DNA of 64,000 nucleotides, taken from the NCBI GenBank assembly GCA_905616395.1, contig CAJQSQ010000007.1:1-64000 (forward strand), read 5' to 3'. The notes below the pieces were generated by a model. That model saw nothing but the letters and a program-made list of their open reading frames with translations, did no database searches and was not told where the DNA came from. Both the position numbers and the translations under genes were made by a program. This DNA is from an uncultured Candidatus Pelagibacter sp. Its GTDB lineage: Bacteria; Pseudomonadota; Alphaproteobacteria; Pelagibacterales; Pelagibacteraceae. Shown here piece after piece: positions 41,883 through 51,135 of the stretch. Numbering within the stretch: the first letter of the stretch is position 1; the number at the start of each line of letters is the position of its first letter.

Positions 41883-43254
41883 TTAAGTTCTCTTTTGGAA
41901 ATGTAACTTGATTATTTTCACCCTTAACCCCTAAAAGGTTTTTTAAAGTAATCGTATTATCTTTAAATTCATTCTCACCACAAATCACTGCAATAGGACA
42001 CTGTTTTTTATTAGCATAGGTTAATTGTTTTCCAAGATTTTTTTTACTATCTAAAAATATTTCAGAATTAATATTGTTATCTCGTAAAACTTTTAAAATT
42101 TCATAATAATCTTTTAAGTATTTTTCATCCATTACGCAGATAATTACTGGTTTTTTCTCGTCTACTTTTATTTGATCTAATTGTAACATTGCAAATAATA
42201 ATCGATCAACTCCAATGCTCATTCCAGTTCCTGGTATATCAACTCCCTTAAATCTTGAGATTAATTTGTTATATTGTCCACCTGAACAGATACTTCCAAT
42301 ATCAACCTCTTTACCTTTGTTGTTTGTTGCTTTGAAGTTCAAATTTGTTTCAACACAAAACCCATCATAATAAGCAAGGCCTCTAACAATAGTAAAATTA
42401 GTCTTTATCTGATCTAGATAATCACCATAACTTGCAACTTCTAATAAATTCTCTAACTCTTTAATTCCTTCTTGAGATAGTGGATTTTTTAAATTGTCTT
42501 TTAATTCTTTTAAATCTTTTACTTTTAAAAAATTAATAATCTGTGAAGCTTCATCATCAGTTAAGTCAGCACCTTTAGTAACCGCCCCACTAACGTCTAC
42601 TCTTTCTTTTTTTAATAAATCTTCAACTCCTCTTAATCCAAAACCAGGTTTATCTAGCTTATCAATAGCTCTCATAACTTTTAATTTTTTGTCATCAGAT
42701 ATTTTAAGATCTTCAATTAACCCTTGAACAATTTTTCTGTTACTAATGTTAATTACAAACTGATCTTTTTTTAATCCACAAGAAAGGAGTGTGCTTGCAA
42801 TTAAATTACATAGTTCTGCATTTGCCTGTGCTGGGTTAACGTTACCTACAATATCACAATCTGCTTGAGTGAACTCACGATACCTTGCATTACCTGCTTT
42901 TTCATTTCTAAATACATTTTGAATTGCATACCTTTTATAAGGTAATGGTAATTCTTGATTATTTTGTGCAACAAATCTAGCTAATGGACTTGATAAATCA
43001 TATCGAAGAGTAATACTTTTTTCACCATCCTTAAATGAGAATACATCTGACATAGGATTGCTGTCATCATCTGCCAGAAATGATCCTATATTTTCACTAA
43101 TTTCAAAAGATGGAGTTTCAAGTGGTTCAAAACCAAACTTTACAAAATTATTCTCAATAATATCAATTAACTTTTTCTTGAGAATTAATTTCTTATTCCA
43201 TCTATCTTCAAACCCTGAGGGTAACCCAGGAATTAATTTATTTTCTTTATTCAT
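41857..43254 (-). CDS. hisS: Histidyl-tRNA synthetase
   Basis: Charges tRNA-His. ATG at 43254 (MNKENKLIPGLPSGFED) gives 465 residues; the frame continues upstream but would run through the tRNA-His gene, so that extension is rejected. Motifs: ITLRYDLSSPLARFVA, motif 2 AIQNVFRNEKAGNARYREFTQ with ADCDIVG, the histidine-binding GLAYYDGFCVET and motif 3 GTGMSIGVDRLLFAM, then an anticodon-binding domain. The neighbouring tRNA-His has A73 and no G-1; this enzyme is expected to be of the alphaproteobacterial type adapted to such a tRNA. Confidence 0.95.
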   Translation of the reverse strand: MNKENKLIPGLPSGFEDRWNKKLILKKKLIDIIENNFVKFGFEPLETPSFEISENIGSFLADDDSNPMSDVFSFKDGEKSITLRYDLSSPLARFVAQNNQELPLPYKRYAIQNVFRNEKAGNARYREFTQADCDIVGNVNPAQANAELCNLIASTLLSCGLKKDQFVINISNRKIVQGLIEDLKISDDKKLKVMRAIDKLDKPGFGLRGVEDLLKKERVDVSGAVTKGADLTDDEASQIINFLKVKDLKELKDNLKNPLSQEGIKELENLLEVASYGDYLDQIKTNFTIVRGLAYYDGFCVETNLNFKATNNKGKEVDIGSICSGGQYNKLISRFKGVDIPGTGMSIGVDRLLFAMLQLDQIKVDEKKPVIICVMDEKYLKDYYEILKVLRDNNINSEIFLDSKKNLGKQLTYANKKQCPIAVICGENEFKDNTITLKNLLGVKGENNQVTFPKENLIDEIKKFT

Positions 43255-43261
43255 CTTTTTT

Positions 43262-43336
43262 TGGTACCCGCGCTTGGAATCGAACCAAATCCTATAGTTC
43301 CACAAACTATCGTACTAACCGTTATACTACGCAGGC
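43262..43336 (-). tRNA. tRNA-His (GTG), no encoded G-1, discriminator A73
   Basis: A full cloverleaf with encoded CCA. Acceptor GCCTGCG pairs with CGCGGGT, anticodon loop TTGTGGA (anticodon GTG), T-arm TTTGG-TTCGATT-CCAAG. Canonical bacterial tRNA-His carries an encoded G at -1 paired with C73. Here the -1 base is T and position 73 is A, the non-canonical form known in alphaproteobacteria. It lies 7 bases upstream of hisS on the same strand, so both are probably on one transcript. Confidence 0.95.
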
Positions 43337-43389
43337 ATTCCTTGTTTTTATATTATTTTTGTGTGGATTTAAAATTATATTATAAATAA

Positions 43390-43405
43390 ATAGCCTAAAG
43401 GCTAT
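43390..43405 (-). terminator. Short hairpin between tRNA-Phe and tRNA-His
   Basis: ATAGCC-TAAA-GGCTAT forms a perfect 6-bp stem with a 4-base loop in the 194-bp gap (43337-43530) between the two minus-strand tRNA genes. On the minus strand the stem is followed by TTTATTTATAATATAATTTT, which is T-rich though not an unbroken run. It could terminate the infA-tRNA-Phe transcript. The rest of the gap shows no other clear feature beyond AT-rich promoter-like sequence. Confidence 0.45.
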
Positions 43406-43530
43406 GCAAACAAACTCTGTGAGTATTTCTTGAAGTTGCTCTGTAAGTAATATTTATAATCATTGTCAGTCTTTTAAACAATTCATAACAATATTCAATA
43501 TTTAAATAAAAAGGAGTTTTTTATGAGTGG

Positions 43531-43606
43531 TGGTGGCCCCAACTGGACTCGAACCAGTGACACACGGATTTTCAATCCGATGCTCTACCAACTGAGCTAC
43601 AGGGCC
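43531..43606 (-). tRNA. tRNA-Phe (GAA)
   Basis: Cloverleaf with encoded CCA: acceptor GGCCCTG with TGGGGCC, D-arm TAGCTCAGTTGGTAGAGC, anticodon loop TTGAAAA (anticodon GAA), T-arm ACTGG-TTCGAGT-CCAGT, discriminator A. It lies 5 bases downstream of the infA stop on the same strand, so it is likely co-transcribed with infA. Confidence 0.96.
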
Positions 43607-43611
43607 CCATG

Positions 43612-43827
43612 TTAACCTCTGAAAGTGATACGACCTTTGGTCAAATCGTAAGGTGTCATTTCTACTTGAACCTTATCACCTTGGAGTACTCTAATTCTGT
43701 TCTTACGTAATTTGCCCGCAGCATGCGCTGTAACAATATGGCCATTTTCTAATTTAACTCTGAACATTGCATTCGGTAATAAATCCTCAACAATTCCTGA
43801 GAATGACAGCATATCTTGTTTTGACAA
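43612..43827 (-). CDS. infA: Translation initiation factor IF-1
   Basis: A 71-residue OB-fold protein that binds the ribosomal A site with IF-2 and IF-3. Family blocks are complete: [39 protein letters not shown], and [16 protein letters not shown] at the C-terminus. It follows hisD by 2 bases, ending a long minus-strand operon with murA and dcd, the usual alphaproteobacterial hisD-infA neighbourhood. Confidence 0.97.
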   Translation of the reverse strand: MSKQDMLSFSGIVEDLLPNAMFRVKLENGHIVTAHAAGKLRKNRIRVLQGDKVQVEMTPYDLTKGRITFRG

Positions 43828-43829
43828 AT

Positions 43830-45116
43830 TTATTTTCTCCTAATTCTTTTTTCTACCGACTTAGCGTGTCCCACTAAACCCTCGTAGTTTGCAAGTGTTA
43901 TAACTGATGGACCAAGGGTTTCAATCCCTTTTTTTGATAGGTTTATATATGAAATTCTTTTATAAAATTCACTAACACTAACTCCACTTGAATATCTTGC
44001 TGAAGAATTAGTTGGTAATACGTGATTAGAGCCAACATTATAATCTGTCATAGCCATTACAGCATATTTTCCTAAACAGATAGATCCTGCATTTTTAATC
44101 TTACCCACTACTTTTTTATAGTTCTTGGTATTAAGTTCTAAGTGCTCGGGAGCAATTTTATTTACTGTATTAATAATTTTTTGGTCAGACTGCATATGAA
44201 TTAAAATTCCATTATTGAGTAAACTATTTTTTGCAATTTCGGCTCTAGGTATTTCTTTTAATTGATTAATAATTTCATCATTAACTTTTTTAATAATTGA
44301 TTTATCTTTTGAAATTAAAATACATTGAGCAAGATTATCGTGTTCTGCTTGACCTATTAGATCACTTGCTATCCATTCAGGATTTGAAAACTTATCACAA
44401 ACTATTGTCACTTCAGAGGGGCCTGCAATCATTCCTTCAATTCCAACATCTCCAAAAACTTCTTTTTTTGCTGCCGCTACGTAAGAATTTCCAGGGCCAA
44501 CAATTTTATCAACTTTTTTAATTTTCTTAGTACCATATGCAACGGCTGCAATAGCAGATGGTCCTCCAATTGAATAAATCTCTTTAATTTTACATTTCTT
44601 TGCAGCGTATAATACAGCAGGATTTTGTTTACCTTTTTGACCTGGATTAACCATAACTAGTCTTTTCACCCCAGCAATAATTGCAGGTACCGCATTCATT
44701 AAAACACTGGAAGGGTATGAGGCTGTTGAGCCAGGCACATAAATTGCAACCGATTCGATAGGCACGTATTTATACTCTAATTTATTTTTTAATTTATCTG
44801 TATAAGAAATGTTTTTGAATTTTTGTAACGAGTGGAATTTATAAATTCTATCATAAGCAAGATCGATTGCTTTTTTAACCTTTGGATCTAAAGACTGAAT
44901 AGTTCTATTTATTTGTTTTATACTTGGGGCAATAATACTATTTTTATTAAATCTTTTTTCATACTTTAAGATGGCTTTATCTCCATTTTTCTTAACATCT
45001 TTAATAATTTTAATAACTGAAACTGAATTAAGCTGGACTTTAACTTTTCGTTTAGACAGTAATGCTTCTAAAGTTTTGTCAAAGTTTTTATTTTTACTAT
45101 CTAATATCTTAATCAT
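43830..45116 (-). CDS. hisD: Histidinol dehydrogenase
   Basis: Catalyses the last two oxidations of histidine synthesis, using zinc and NAD. The 428-residue chain shows [53 protein letters not shown] (zinc and catalytic His/Glu area), and the C-terminal [10 protein letters not shown] and [10 protein letters not shown]. It starts with a 1-base overlap after the DUF2948 gene. Together with hisGZ nearby it shows histidine prototrophy. Confidence 0.96.
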   Translation of the reverse strand: MIKILDSKNKNFDKTLEALLSKRKVKVQLNSVSVIKIIKDVKKNGDKAILKYEKRFNKNSIIAPSIKQINRTIQSLDPKVKKAIDLAYDRIYKFHSLQKFKNISYTDKLKNKLEYKYVPIESVAIYVPGSTASYPSSVLMNAVPAIIAGVKRLVMVNPGQKGKQNPAVLYAAKKCKIKEIYSIGGPSAIAAVAYGTKKIKKVDKIVGPGNSYVAAAKKEVFGDVGIEGMIAGPSEVTIVCDKFSNPEWIASDLIGQAEHDNLAQCILISKDKSIIKKVNDEIINQLKEIPRAEIAKNSLLNNGILIHMQSDQKIINTVNKIAPEHLELNTKNYKKVVGKIKNAGSICLGKYAVMAMTDYNVGSNHVLPTNSSARYSSGVSVSEFYKRISYINLSKKGIETLGPSVITLANYEGLVGHAKSVEKRIRRK

Positions 45117-45511
45117 TAATCAGCTTTGTTTTGGTCATCTAAGGTTACTTCTATTATTTCTGTTGATAATGTAATGTATGCGTTGTTTGTAAACATTAAG
45201 TTTATCTCATAGTTGTCATTATTCTTTAAATAATCCATCCCAATTAACTGTAATTTTTCATCAGGGTCATTTTGTCTAATATTTTTAGATTTAACTTTAT
45301 CTACAAATTCGAATTTGCAAATACTAGTAACTTTTTTATCTTTCTCATCAGTTTCTACTTTTGATCTATTTAAGGATAATAAAAAAACTTTGTTTGACTG
45401 AAGATATTTAATTTCATCAACTTTAACTTCAGCTCCGGAGCAACATGCTGAGATCACTTCTAATCCCTCATTGTCTGTAGCTATAATTTTTGATAAATAT
45501 TTTTTATTCAT
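45116..45511 (-). CDS. DUF2948 family protein
   Basis: A 131-residue alphaproteobacterial protein of unknown function. In this group it regularly lies between murA and hisD, and that is the case here, with single-base overlaps on both sides. The N-terminus has the family pattern LSKIIATDNEGLEVISACCSGAEVKVDEIKYL and later VFLLSLNRSKVE. It is soluble, with no visible catalytic motif. The assignment depends on sequence pattern plus gene order. Confidence 0.75.
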   Translation of the reverse strand: MNKKYLSKIIATDNEGLEVISACCSGAEVKVDEIKYLQSNKVFLLSLNRSKVETDEKDKKVTSICKFEFVDKVKSKNIRQNDPDEKLQLIGMDYLKNNDNYEINLMFTNNAYITLSTEIIEVTLDDQNKAD

Positions 45512-46764
45512 TAGTTAATTCTCTTAATTTTAGCCCCTACTTTTTTTAATTTCTTCTCTATATCCTCATATCCTCTATCAAGGTGATATATTCTATTAAT
45601 TACTGATTTACCTTTAGCAGTAAGTGCTGCAAGGATTAAAGATACAGAAGCTCTTAAATCTGTAGCCATTAATTCTGCTGCTTCAAATTTGATATTTCCT
45701 TCTATGGTTGCTTTATTTCCATTAATAGAAATATTAGCTCCCATTCTATTTAACTCCGCAACGTGCATAAATCTATTTTCAAATATTTCTTCTTTAATAT
45801 GAGATTTTTTATTAGCCTTACACAATAATACCATCATTTGTGCCTGTAAATCTGTTGGAAAGCCAGGATAAGGGGATGTTTTAATATTTATACTTTTAAT
45901 TTTTTTGCTTCCCTGAATAAGTATTTCATTTTTTCTTAAAGTAATTTTTGATCCTACTTTTTTTAATATATTAATTTCTGTACTTATTATCTTGGGAGCA
46001 ATTCCAGTAATCTTCAAATTTCCTTCTGTTAATGCTGCGGCTATTAAATAAGTTCCAGCTTCTATTCTATCTGGCATTACTGAATAATTTAATTTTTTAA
46101 GATTATTTACTCCTTCAATCTTAACTGTTCTCTTTGCAGTCCACTTAATATTACAACCCATATTAATTAAAAAATTAACTAGATCTTTAATCTCAGGTTC
46201 AATAGCACAATTTGATAAAGTTGTTTTTCCTTTAGCTAAACATGAGGCTATAATTAAATTTTCTGTAGCACCAACTGAAACTTTAGGAAATTTTATATTC
46301 GCTCCTATTAATCCTTTAGGTGCATTAGCGTGAACGTATCCCTGAATAATTTTATATTTAACTCCAAGTTTTGATAAAGCTTGCAAATGAATATCGACAG
46401 GTCTTGTTCCTATCGCGCAGCCGCCAGGTAATGAAACTTTTGCTTTACCAAATTTAGCAAGCAATGGTCCTAAAACTAATATTCCTGCCCTCATAGTTTT
46501 AACCAAACTATAAGCTGCGAAAGTTTTTGTTTGCCTAGTATTTTTGATAATTAATTCTTTTTTATTGTCATCAATAATTGAACCTAATGACTTTAATAAA
46601 AGTATCATTGTCTCAATATCTTTTACTCTTGGAAGGTTTGCTAAAGATATTTTTTTATTTGATAGTAATGTAGCAGCTAGAATAGGAAGAGATGCATTTT
46701 TAGAACCTGAAATTCTAATGTGTCCCTTGAGCTTTGCTGCCCCAAAGACTTCCAATTTTTTCAT
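45511..46764 (-). CDS. murA: UDP-N-acetylglucosamine 1-carboxyvinyltransferase
   Basis: First committed step of peptidoglycan synthesis. Typical blocks: LKGHIRISGSKNASLPILAATLL with Lys of the SGSKNA motif, TMRAGILVLGPLLAKFGKAKVSLPGGCAIGTRPVDIHLQ where the PEP-binding cysteine of CAIG is present, PDRIEAGTYLIAAA, and FPTDLQAQMM. With Cys in the loop the enzyme should be fosfomycin-sensitive. Length is 417. It follows dcd by 2 bases. Confidence 0.96.
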   Translation of the reverse strand: MKKLEVFGAAKLKGHIRISGSKNASLPILAATLLSNKKISLANLPRVKDIETMILLLKSLGSIIDDNKKELIIKNTRQTKTFAAYSLVKTMRAGILVLGPLLAKFGKAKVSLPGGCAIGTRPVDIHLQALSKLGVKYKIIQGYVHANAPKGLIGANIKFPKVSVGATENLIIASCLAKGKTTLSNCAIEPEIKDLVNFLINMGCNIKWTAKRTVKIEGVNNLKKLNYSVMPDRIEAGTYLIAAALTEGNLKITGIAPKIISTEINILKKVGSKITLRKNEILIQGSKKIKSINIKTSPYPGFPTDLQAQMMVLLCKANKKSHIKEEIFENRFMHVAELNRMGANISINGNKATIEGNIKFEAAELMATDLRASVSLILAALTAKGKSVINRIYHLDRGYEDIEKKLKKVGAKIKRIN

Positions 46765-46766
46765 GA

Positions 46767-47324
46767 TTATACTTTTGGTAAAGTTACTCCAGTTTGACCC
46801 ATATATTTTCCTTTACGGTCAGCGTATGAAGTTTCAGGAGACTGATCTCCTTTTAGAAATAAAAATTGAGCAACACCTTCGTTTGCATAAATTTTTGCAG
46901 GTAGCGGTGTGGTATTAGAAAATTCAAGAGTAACCGTTCCAAAGAATTCAGATTCGATTGGAGTTACGTTCACTATAATCCCTGTTCTTGCATATGTACT
47001 CTTACCAACAACGATACACATAATATCTCTTGGTATTTTAAAGACCTCGATAGTAGTCCCAAGGGCGAAAGAATTAGGAGGAATAATAATATATTCAGAG
47101 CTTTTTTTAGTTACAAAATTATCTGAGCTAAACTCCTTAGGGTCAACGATAGAAGAATTAACATTATGAAATATCTTAAATTCATCTCCTACTCTTGCAT
47201 CATAGCCAAATGAACTAAGTCCGTAAGAAATTTTACCATCTCTGACTTGCTTATCTATAAAAGGAGAAATCATTGATTCCTCAACTGCCAACTTCCTTAT
47301 AGATTTATCAGAAAGTACTGACAT
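46767..47324 (-). CDS. dcd: dCTP deaminase
   Basis: Converts dCTP to dUTP for thymidylate synthesis. The 185-residue protein has [18 protein letters not shown], the [20 protein letters not shown] block with the catalytic glutamate, [30 protein letters not shown], and a C-terminal lid [17 protein letters not shown] overlaps the stop of the 33-residue gene upstream (TAATG), suggesting coupled translation. Confidence 0.95.
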   Translation of the reverse strand: MSVLSDKSIRKLAVEESMISPFIDKQVRDGKISYGLSSFGYDARVGDEFKIFHNVNSSIVDPKEFSSDNFVTKKSSEYIIIPPNSFALGTTIEVFKIPRDIMCIVVGKSTYARTGIIVNVTPIESEFFGTVTLEFSNTTPLPAKIYANEGVAQFLFLKGDQSPETSYADRKGKYMGQTGVTLPKV

Positions 47325-47425
47325 TATTTGCTTTTCTTCTTATTTTTTTTTTGAAAAATTTTTCTTTTTTTTAAATTTTTTTTAAGAGCCAGACTTAACT
47401 TCTCATTTTTTTCTTTATCACTCAT
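47324..47425 (-). CDS. Tiny basic protein (33 aa), alphaproteobacterial LK.NL..RK type
   Basis: Too short for routine gene calls: 33 residues, starting [18 protein letters not shown] and then [15 protein letters not shown]. Small alphaproteobacterial proteins with an LRxNLxRRKxQAR core resemble it; function is unknown. It is joined by TAATG overlaps both to the 94-residue gene upstream (stop 47425-47427) and to dcd downstream (start 47324), which strongly supports translation. Confidence 0.7.
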   Translation of the reverse strand: MSDKEKNEKLSLALKKNLKKRKIFQKKNKKKSK

Positions 47426-47709
47426 TATTTATCCGGATTTGTTAAAAAATCTAAAGTGATGGGCTTTGATGTATCTAAAGTTTTCTCCGGTTCCTCTTGT
47501 GCCTTTGGACCTTCTTTAGCTTCACGTTTTGCTTTTCTTTCGGCAAGTTTCTTTTCACGCTTTGCTTGTTTTTCCATCAGCTTATTACCTTTGGTGCTCT
47601 TGAAATCATAGTGTATTCCAGCAAACGCGATAGGACCCGTATAATAATAATGTTCCTCTTCAATTAAATTATTGTCGGTATCTAAAACAATTTTTGTATA
47701 AATTTTCAT
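47425..47709 (-). CDS. Small protein with YxGP motif and charged C-terminal helix
   Basis: 94 residues. The N-terminal half, MKIYTKIVLDTDNNLIEEEH followed by YYYTGPIAFAG, resembles short marine bacterial and phage proteins with a VxD...EExxYxYxGPVA pattern. A long Lys/Glu/Arg-rich helix (MEKQAKREKKLAERKAKREA) follows. Function unknown. It is the first gene of the operon leading through dcd, murA, hisD and infA. Confidence 0.6.
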   Translation of the reverse strand: MKIYTKIVLDTDNNLIEEEHYYYTGPIAFAGIHYDFKSTKGNKLMEKQAKREKKLAERKAKREAKEGPKAQEEPEKTLDTSKPITLDFLTNPDK

Positions 47710-47799
47710 AATTTTTTAATATTGAAATTTGATAATACAATATAATCTACATTTATATTATGGCAATAGTTGGAAGAACAATTATTACTATTACTAAAT

Positions 47800-47874
47800 G
47801 CCCTTGTAGTTTTAATGATAAAACAGGCCCTTGGTAAGGGTCAGTTTCGGGTTTGATTCCCGATGAGGGCACCA
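47800..47874 (+). tRNA. tRNA-Thr (GGT) with non-canonical D and T loops
   Basis: Acceptor GCCCTTG pairs with TGAGGGC, CCA is encoded, and the anticodon stem GGCCC/GGGTC encloses TTGGTAA (anticodon GGT). The D-loop is TAATGATA between GTTT and AAAC, so the normal G18-G19 pair becomes G-A, and the T-loop is TTTGATT with U in place of invariant C56. A19 could pair with U56, replacing the usual G19-C56 contact. Position 14 is T, not A. The gene may score low in standard searches. It ends 2 bases from the convergent TVP38 gene. Confidence 0.85.
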
Positions 47875-47876
47875 GA

Positions 47877-48596
47877 TTATTTTTTATAAAATATTTTTCT
47901 AGCAATAATTGCAGCTACTAATAAAGCTCCAAAAGCAATCATTGGGATGTAGATATCTGGTGAATATATCAAATCAATGATTCTAGGAGCTTCTAAATTT
48001 TGTTCTATGATTTTTTCAAGTCCACTTCCAATTGAGACAACTAAAAATAGTGGTGGAGTTAATCCTATTAATGTTGCCCAAAAAAAATTACTTACTCTGA
48101 CATTAAAAATACAGGGCAATACATTTGATAATGCAAAAGGAATGCCTCCAATAAACCTATAAACTAAAAGGTAAATAAATTCTGATTTTTTAAATTTAAC
48201 TTCTAAATTTTTAAATCTATTTAAAAACTTTTCTTTAATAACTTCTTTAAAAAAATAATTTCCAATGATGTATAAAATTGTTGCTCCAATAGTCATTCCA
48301 ATTATTAGAATAAAAATTCCAAGCCACTTACCAAAAATAAACCCTGCTAGAAGTGCAACTGGTAAACCAAACCCAGCCATAACAACCCAGACAATTGTGG
48401 CTATTAAAAATATTAGAGAAATTAAAAATAAATTAGTTTGCTTTAAACTAAAAAAATAATCTCTGTTATTTTTAATAAATTCATAGCTGGTTAATTCTTC
48501 AAGGGTGAATTTTGATAAAAAAAAGTATAAAAATGATGAAACAACTAGAAGATAAAATAAACCTAAAGTTATCTTAACTTTTTTTGATTTTTCCAT
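47877..48596 (-). CDS. TVP38/TMEM64 (DedA-superfamily) membrane protein
   Basis: A 239-residue inner-membrane protein with about five hydrophobic spans and the SNARE-associated/VTT domain signature: GFGLPVALLAGFIFGKWLGIFI, GATILYIIGNYFF, and RFIGGIPFALSNVLPCIFNVR (the F...R..P..P..l.n...G.. pattern). Members are linked to lipid scrambling or membrane homeostasis. It is monocistronic, ending next to tRNA-Thr. Confidence 0.85.
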   Translation of the reverse strand: MEKSKKVKITLGLFYLLVVSSFLYFFLSKFTLEELTSYEFIKNNRDYFFSLKQTNLFLISLIFLIATIVWVVMAGFGLPVALLAGFIFGKWLGIFILIIGMTIGATILYIIGNYFFKEVIKEKFLNRFKNLEVKFKKSEFIYLLVYRFIGGIPFALSNVLPCIFNVRVSNFFWATLIGLTPPLFLVVSIGSGLEKIIEQNLEAPRIIDLIYSPDIYIPMIAFGALLVAAIIARKIFYKK

Positions 48597-48688
48597 AATT
48601 TACTGGTCGTATTATAAAATCTTCTATTTGCTATTTATACATATAATTACTATAAAGAGCGAAATTTAAAAAAACTTAAATAAATCCT

Positions 48689-48853
48689 ATGAAAAGAACA
48701 TATCAGCCCAAAGTTGGAAAACGTCTTAAGAAGCATGGCTTCAGATCAAAGATGGCAACTAAAGGTGGAAAAAAACTTATTAAGAGAAGACGTGATAAGG
48801 GACGTAAAAACCTTACAGTGTCATCCACTCAAAAAAAGCCGCAAGGTAAATAA
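48689..48853 (+). CDS. rpmH: 50S ribosomal protein L34
   Basis: A 54-residue protein starting [20 protein letters not shown] and containing [20 protein letters not shown], the L34 pattern with a slightly different N-terminus (MKRTYQP is classic). About ten extra residues follow the usual end ([14 protein letters not shown]). It is followed after 10 bases by rnpA in the universal rpmH-rnpA-yidD-yidC order. Confidence 0.97.
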   Translation: MKRTYQPKVGKRLKKHGFRSKMATKGGKKLIKRRRDKGRKNLTVSSTQKKPQGK

Positions 48854-48863
48854 ACCAAACTAA

Positions 48864-49208
48864 ATGAAAAGCAAAATTGTTGCTCTTTCTAAAAACGAAG
48901 ATTTCAAAAACTTACTTAAAAAGAAAAAAGTCTCAAATAAATATATCACTCTCTTTTTTGGTCCTCTTGAAGGTAAAGATAATAAAAAACTAAACATTAG
49001 CTTTGTGGCTAAAAAAAAATTAATCCGTGGTGCTGTAAAAAGAAATAAAATTAAAAGAAGATTAAGAAATATAATGAATGAAGCTGTAAATAAAATGTCA
49101 ATAAACTTTAATTATTCTTACCTTGTGATTGCGAAAATAACTATGCTAAACAATGAATATGCGATAATAAAAGATACTTTATTCCAAGACATAAAAAAGA
49201 TTAAGTAA
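48864..49208 (+). CDS. rnpA: Ribonuclease P protein component
   Basis: Protein cofactor of RNase P in 5' tRNA maturation. The RNR motif [20 protein letters not shown] lies at residues about 53-72, with [11 protein letters not shown] before it and SYLVIAKI after it. The 114-residue length is typical. It lies between rpmH and yidD, whose start overlaps its stop by one base. Confidence 0.95.
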   Translation: MKSKIVALSKNEDFKNLLKKKKVSNKYITLFFGPLEGKDNKKLNISFVAKKKLIRGAVKRNKIKRRLRNIMNEAVNKMSINFNYSYLVIAKITMLNNEYAIIKDTLFQDIKKIK

Positions 49209-49459
49209 TGAACATTATATCAAACATTTTAATTAGCCTGATCAAACTTTATAAAATGGTTATTAGCCCCTACTTAACTCCTTCGTGTAGATATCTTCCA
49301 ACCTGCTCAGAATATACAATTGAATGTTTAAGAACATATGGGCTCATTAGAGGGATCTCAAAAAGCACTAAAAGAATATTTTCATGTCACCCCATTAAAA
49401 TGTTGGGTGGTGGTGAAGGATTTGATCCAGTAAATAAAGAATTAAAAGTTAAGAAATAA
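49208..49459 (+). CDS. yidD: Membrane protein insertion efficiency factor YidD
   Basis: An 83-residue amphipathic protein that aids YidC-dependent insertion. The hallmark [19 protein letters not shown] (near residues 26-44) is complete, with [11 protein letters not shown] before it and the CHP...GGEGFDPV end. It overlaps both rnpA and yidC by one base. Confidence 0.95.
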   Translation: MNIISNILISLIKLYKMVISPYLTPSCRYLPTCSEYTIECLRTYGLIRGISKSTKRIFSCHPIKMLGGGEGFDPVNKELKVKK

Positions 49460-51135
49460 TGGATACTAGAAACGTAATCGCAGCAATTTCCTTATCAGCA
49501 GCTGTAATTATTTTATACTCTCTTTTTTTTCAGCCCGATCCTGCAATTATAAAGCAAAATTTAGCTGAACAAAAAAAAATTGAAAATACTACTGATACTC
49601 CTAGCTTAGATAAAAATGAAAACTTTGCAAAACTTTCAAGAACAGATGCTTTAAAAGAAAATGATAGAATTCAATTTGAAAATGCTAGTGTTGTTGGATC
49701 TATTTCTTTAAAAGGTGCGGCAATAGACGATTTAACTTTCAAAGAATATAATGTTGAACTTAATGGAAGTGATAAAATAACTTTATTGAGCCCAAGAAAT
49801 GTTGAAGATGGTTATTTAATCGAAAGTGGCTTTGTAAGCACTAACAAAAATATAGATATACCTGATGCTTCTACAGTTTGGAAAGTTTCCGGAAACAAAA
49901 GATTAACTAATAATAGTCCTGTAAAACTAACATGGAGCAACTCTCAAGGCATTACATTTGAAAAATATATAAGCTTAGATGATCAATTCTTATTTACTGT
50001 AAAAGAAAAAATAATTAATGCATCAGATAAATCTTATAATTTTTATTCATACGGGCAAATAATTAGAAATAAATTGCCAGAAATATCTGGTTTTTATATT
50101 TTACATGAGGGATTTCTATCTGTACTTGACGATCAGTTAATTGAAGAAGATTACGACGATATTCAGGAAAAAAAGTTTACTCAAACTGCACAAGAAGGGT
50201 TTGTTGCAATTTCAGATAAATTTTGGGTTACATCGGTTATACCTCCTAAAGGTAAAGAATTTAAAACAACTTTTGACTATAAAAATAAGTTCAGAGCTAA
50301 TTACATATCTACAAAAGGTATGGAGGTTAAAGCAAACAGTTCTATCGAAGAAAAAATTCAAATTATAGTTGCAGCTAAAAGAGTAAATGTCATTGATGGT
50401 TATGCTGAAAGTCTAAATATTAATAAATTTGATCTAGCGATTGATTGGGGTTTTATGTATTTTATAACTAAGCCTTTATTTTTTGTATTGGACTACTTCT
50501 TTAAATTGCTTGGAAATTATGGTTTAGCAATTATTGCTGTCACAGTTTGTATTAGATTGGCTTTCTTTCCTCTTGCCAACTTTAGCTTTAAGTCGATGGG
50601 AAAGATGAAGTTATTAGCTCCAGAAATGGCAAGATTAAAAGAGATTCATAAAGATGATAAAATGAAATTACAACAATCAATGATGGCTCTTTATAAAAAA
50701 GAAAAAGTTAATCCTATGAGTGGTTGTCTACCTATCCTGGTTCAAATTCCAGTTTTCTTTGCGTTATATAAGGTATTATTTGTAACCATTGAAATGAGGC
50801 ACATGCCATTTTATGGATGGATACATGACCTAAGCGATAGAGATCCAACGTCTTTATTTAATGTTTTTGGTTTACTTCCTTGGGATCCACCTTCTTTCTT
50901 ATTAATAGGGGCATGGCCGATCATTATGGGTATCACGATGTTCATACAACAAAAGCTTAACCCTACTCCGCCAGATCCTATACAGGCTAAAATATTTATG
51001 TTCTTTCCAGTATTTTTAACTGTAATTCTTGCACCATTTCCTGCAGGTCTTGTTATCTACTGGAGTTTCAACAACATCTTCACAATGATTCAACAATATA
51101 TTGTTCAAAGAAAAATGACTATCAAAACAACCTAA
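49459..51135 (+). CDS. yidC: Membrane protein insertase YidC
   Basis: The 558-residue Gram-negative form: N-terminal membrane anchor (residues about 5-22), large periplasmic beta domain (about 60-320), then the five-helix 60KD_IMP core, with YGLAIIAVTVCIRLAFFPLA containing the groove arginine, MALYKKEKVNPMSGCLPILVQIPVFFALYKVL, and FFPVFLTVILAPFPAGLVIYW. It inserts inner-membrane proteins alone or with SecYEG. The next gene, argB, follows directly without the engB gene that some relatives carry here. Confidence 0.96.
   Translation: MDTRNVIAAISLSAAVIILYSLFFQPDPAIIKQNLAEQKKIENTTDTPSLDKNENFAKLSRTDALKENDRIQFENASVVGSISLKGAAIDDLTFKEYNVELNGSDKITLLSPRNVEDGYLIESGFVSTNKNIDIPDASTVWKVSGNKRLTNNSPVKLTWSNSQGITFEKYISLDDQFLFTVKEKIINASDKSYNFYSYGQIIRNKLPEISGFYILHEGFLSVLDDQLIEEDYDDIQEKKFTQTAQEGFVAISDKFWVTSVIPPKGKEFKTTFDYKNKFRANYISTKGMEVKANSSIEEKIQIIVAAKRVNVIDGYAESLNINKFDLAIDWGFMYFITKPLFFVLDYFFKLLGNYGLAIIAVTVCIRLAFFPLANFSFKSMGKMKLLAPEMARLKEIHKDDKMKLQQSMMALYKKEKVNPMSGCLPILVQIPVFFALYKVLFVTIEMRHMPFYGWIHDLSDRDPTSLFNVFGLLPWDPPSFLLIGAWPIIMGITMFIQQKLNPTPPDPIQAKIFMFFPVFLTVILAPFPAGLVIYWSFNNIFTMIQQYIVQRKMTIKTT

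Noticed and set aside
43255-43305. Upstream extension of hisS
   Set aside because: It would run through the 3' half of the tRNA-His gene; ATG at 43254 gives the normal HisRS N-terminus.
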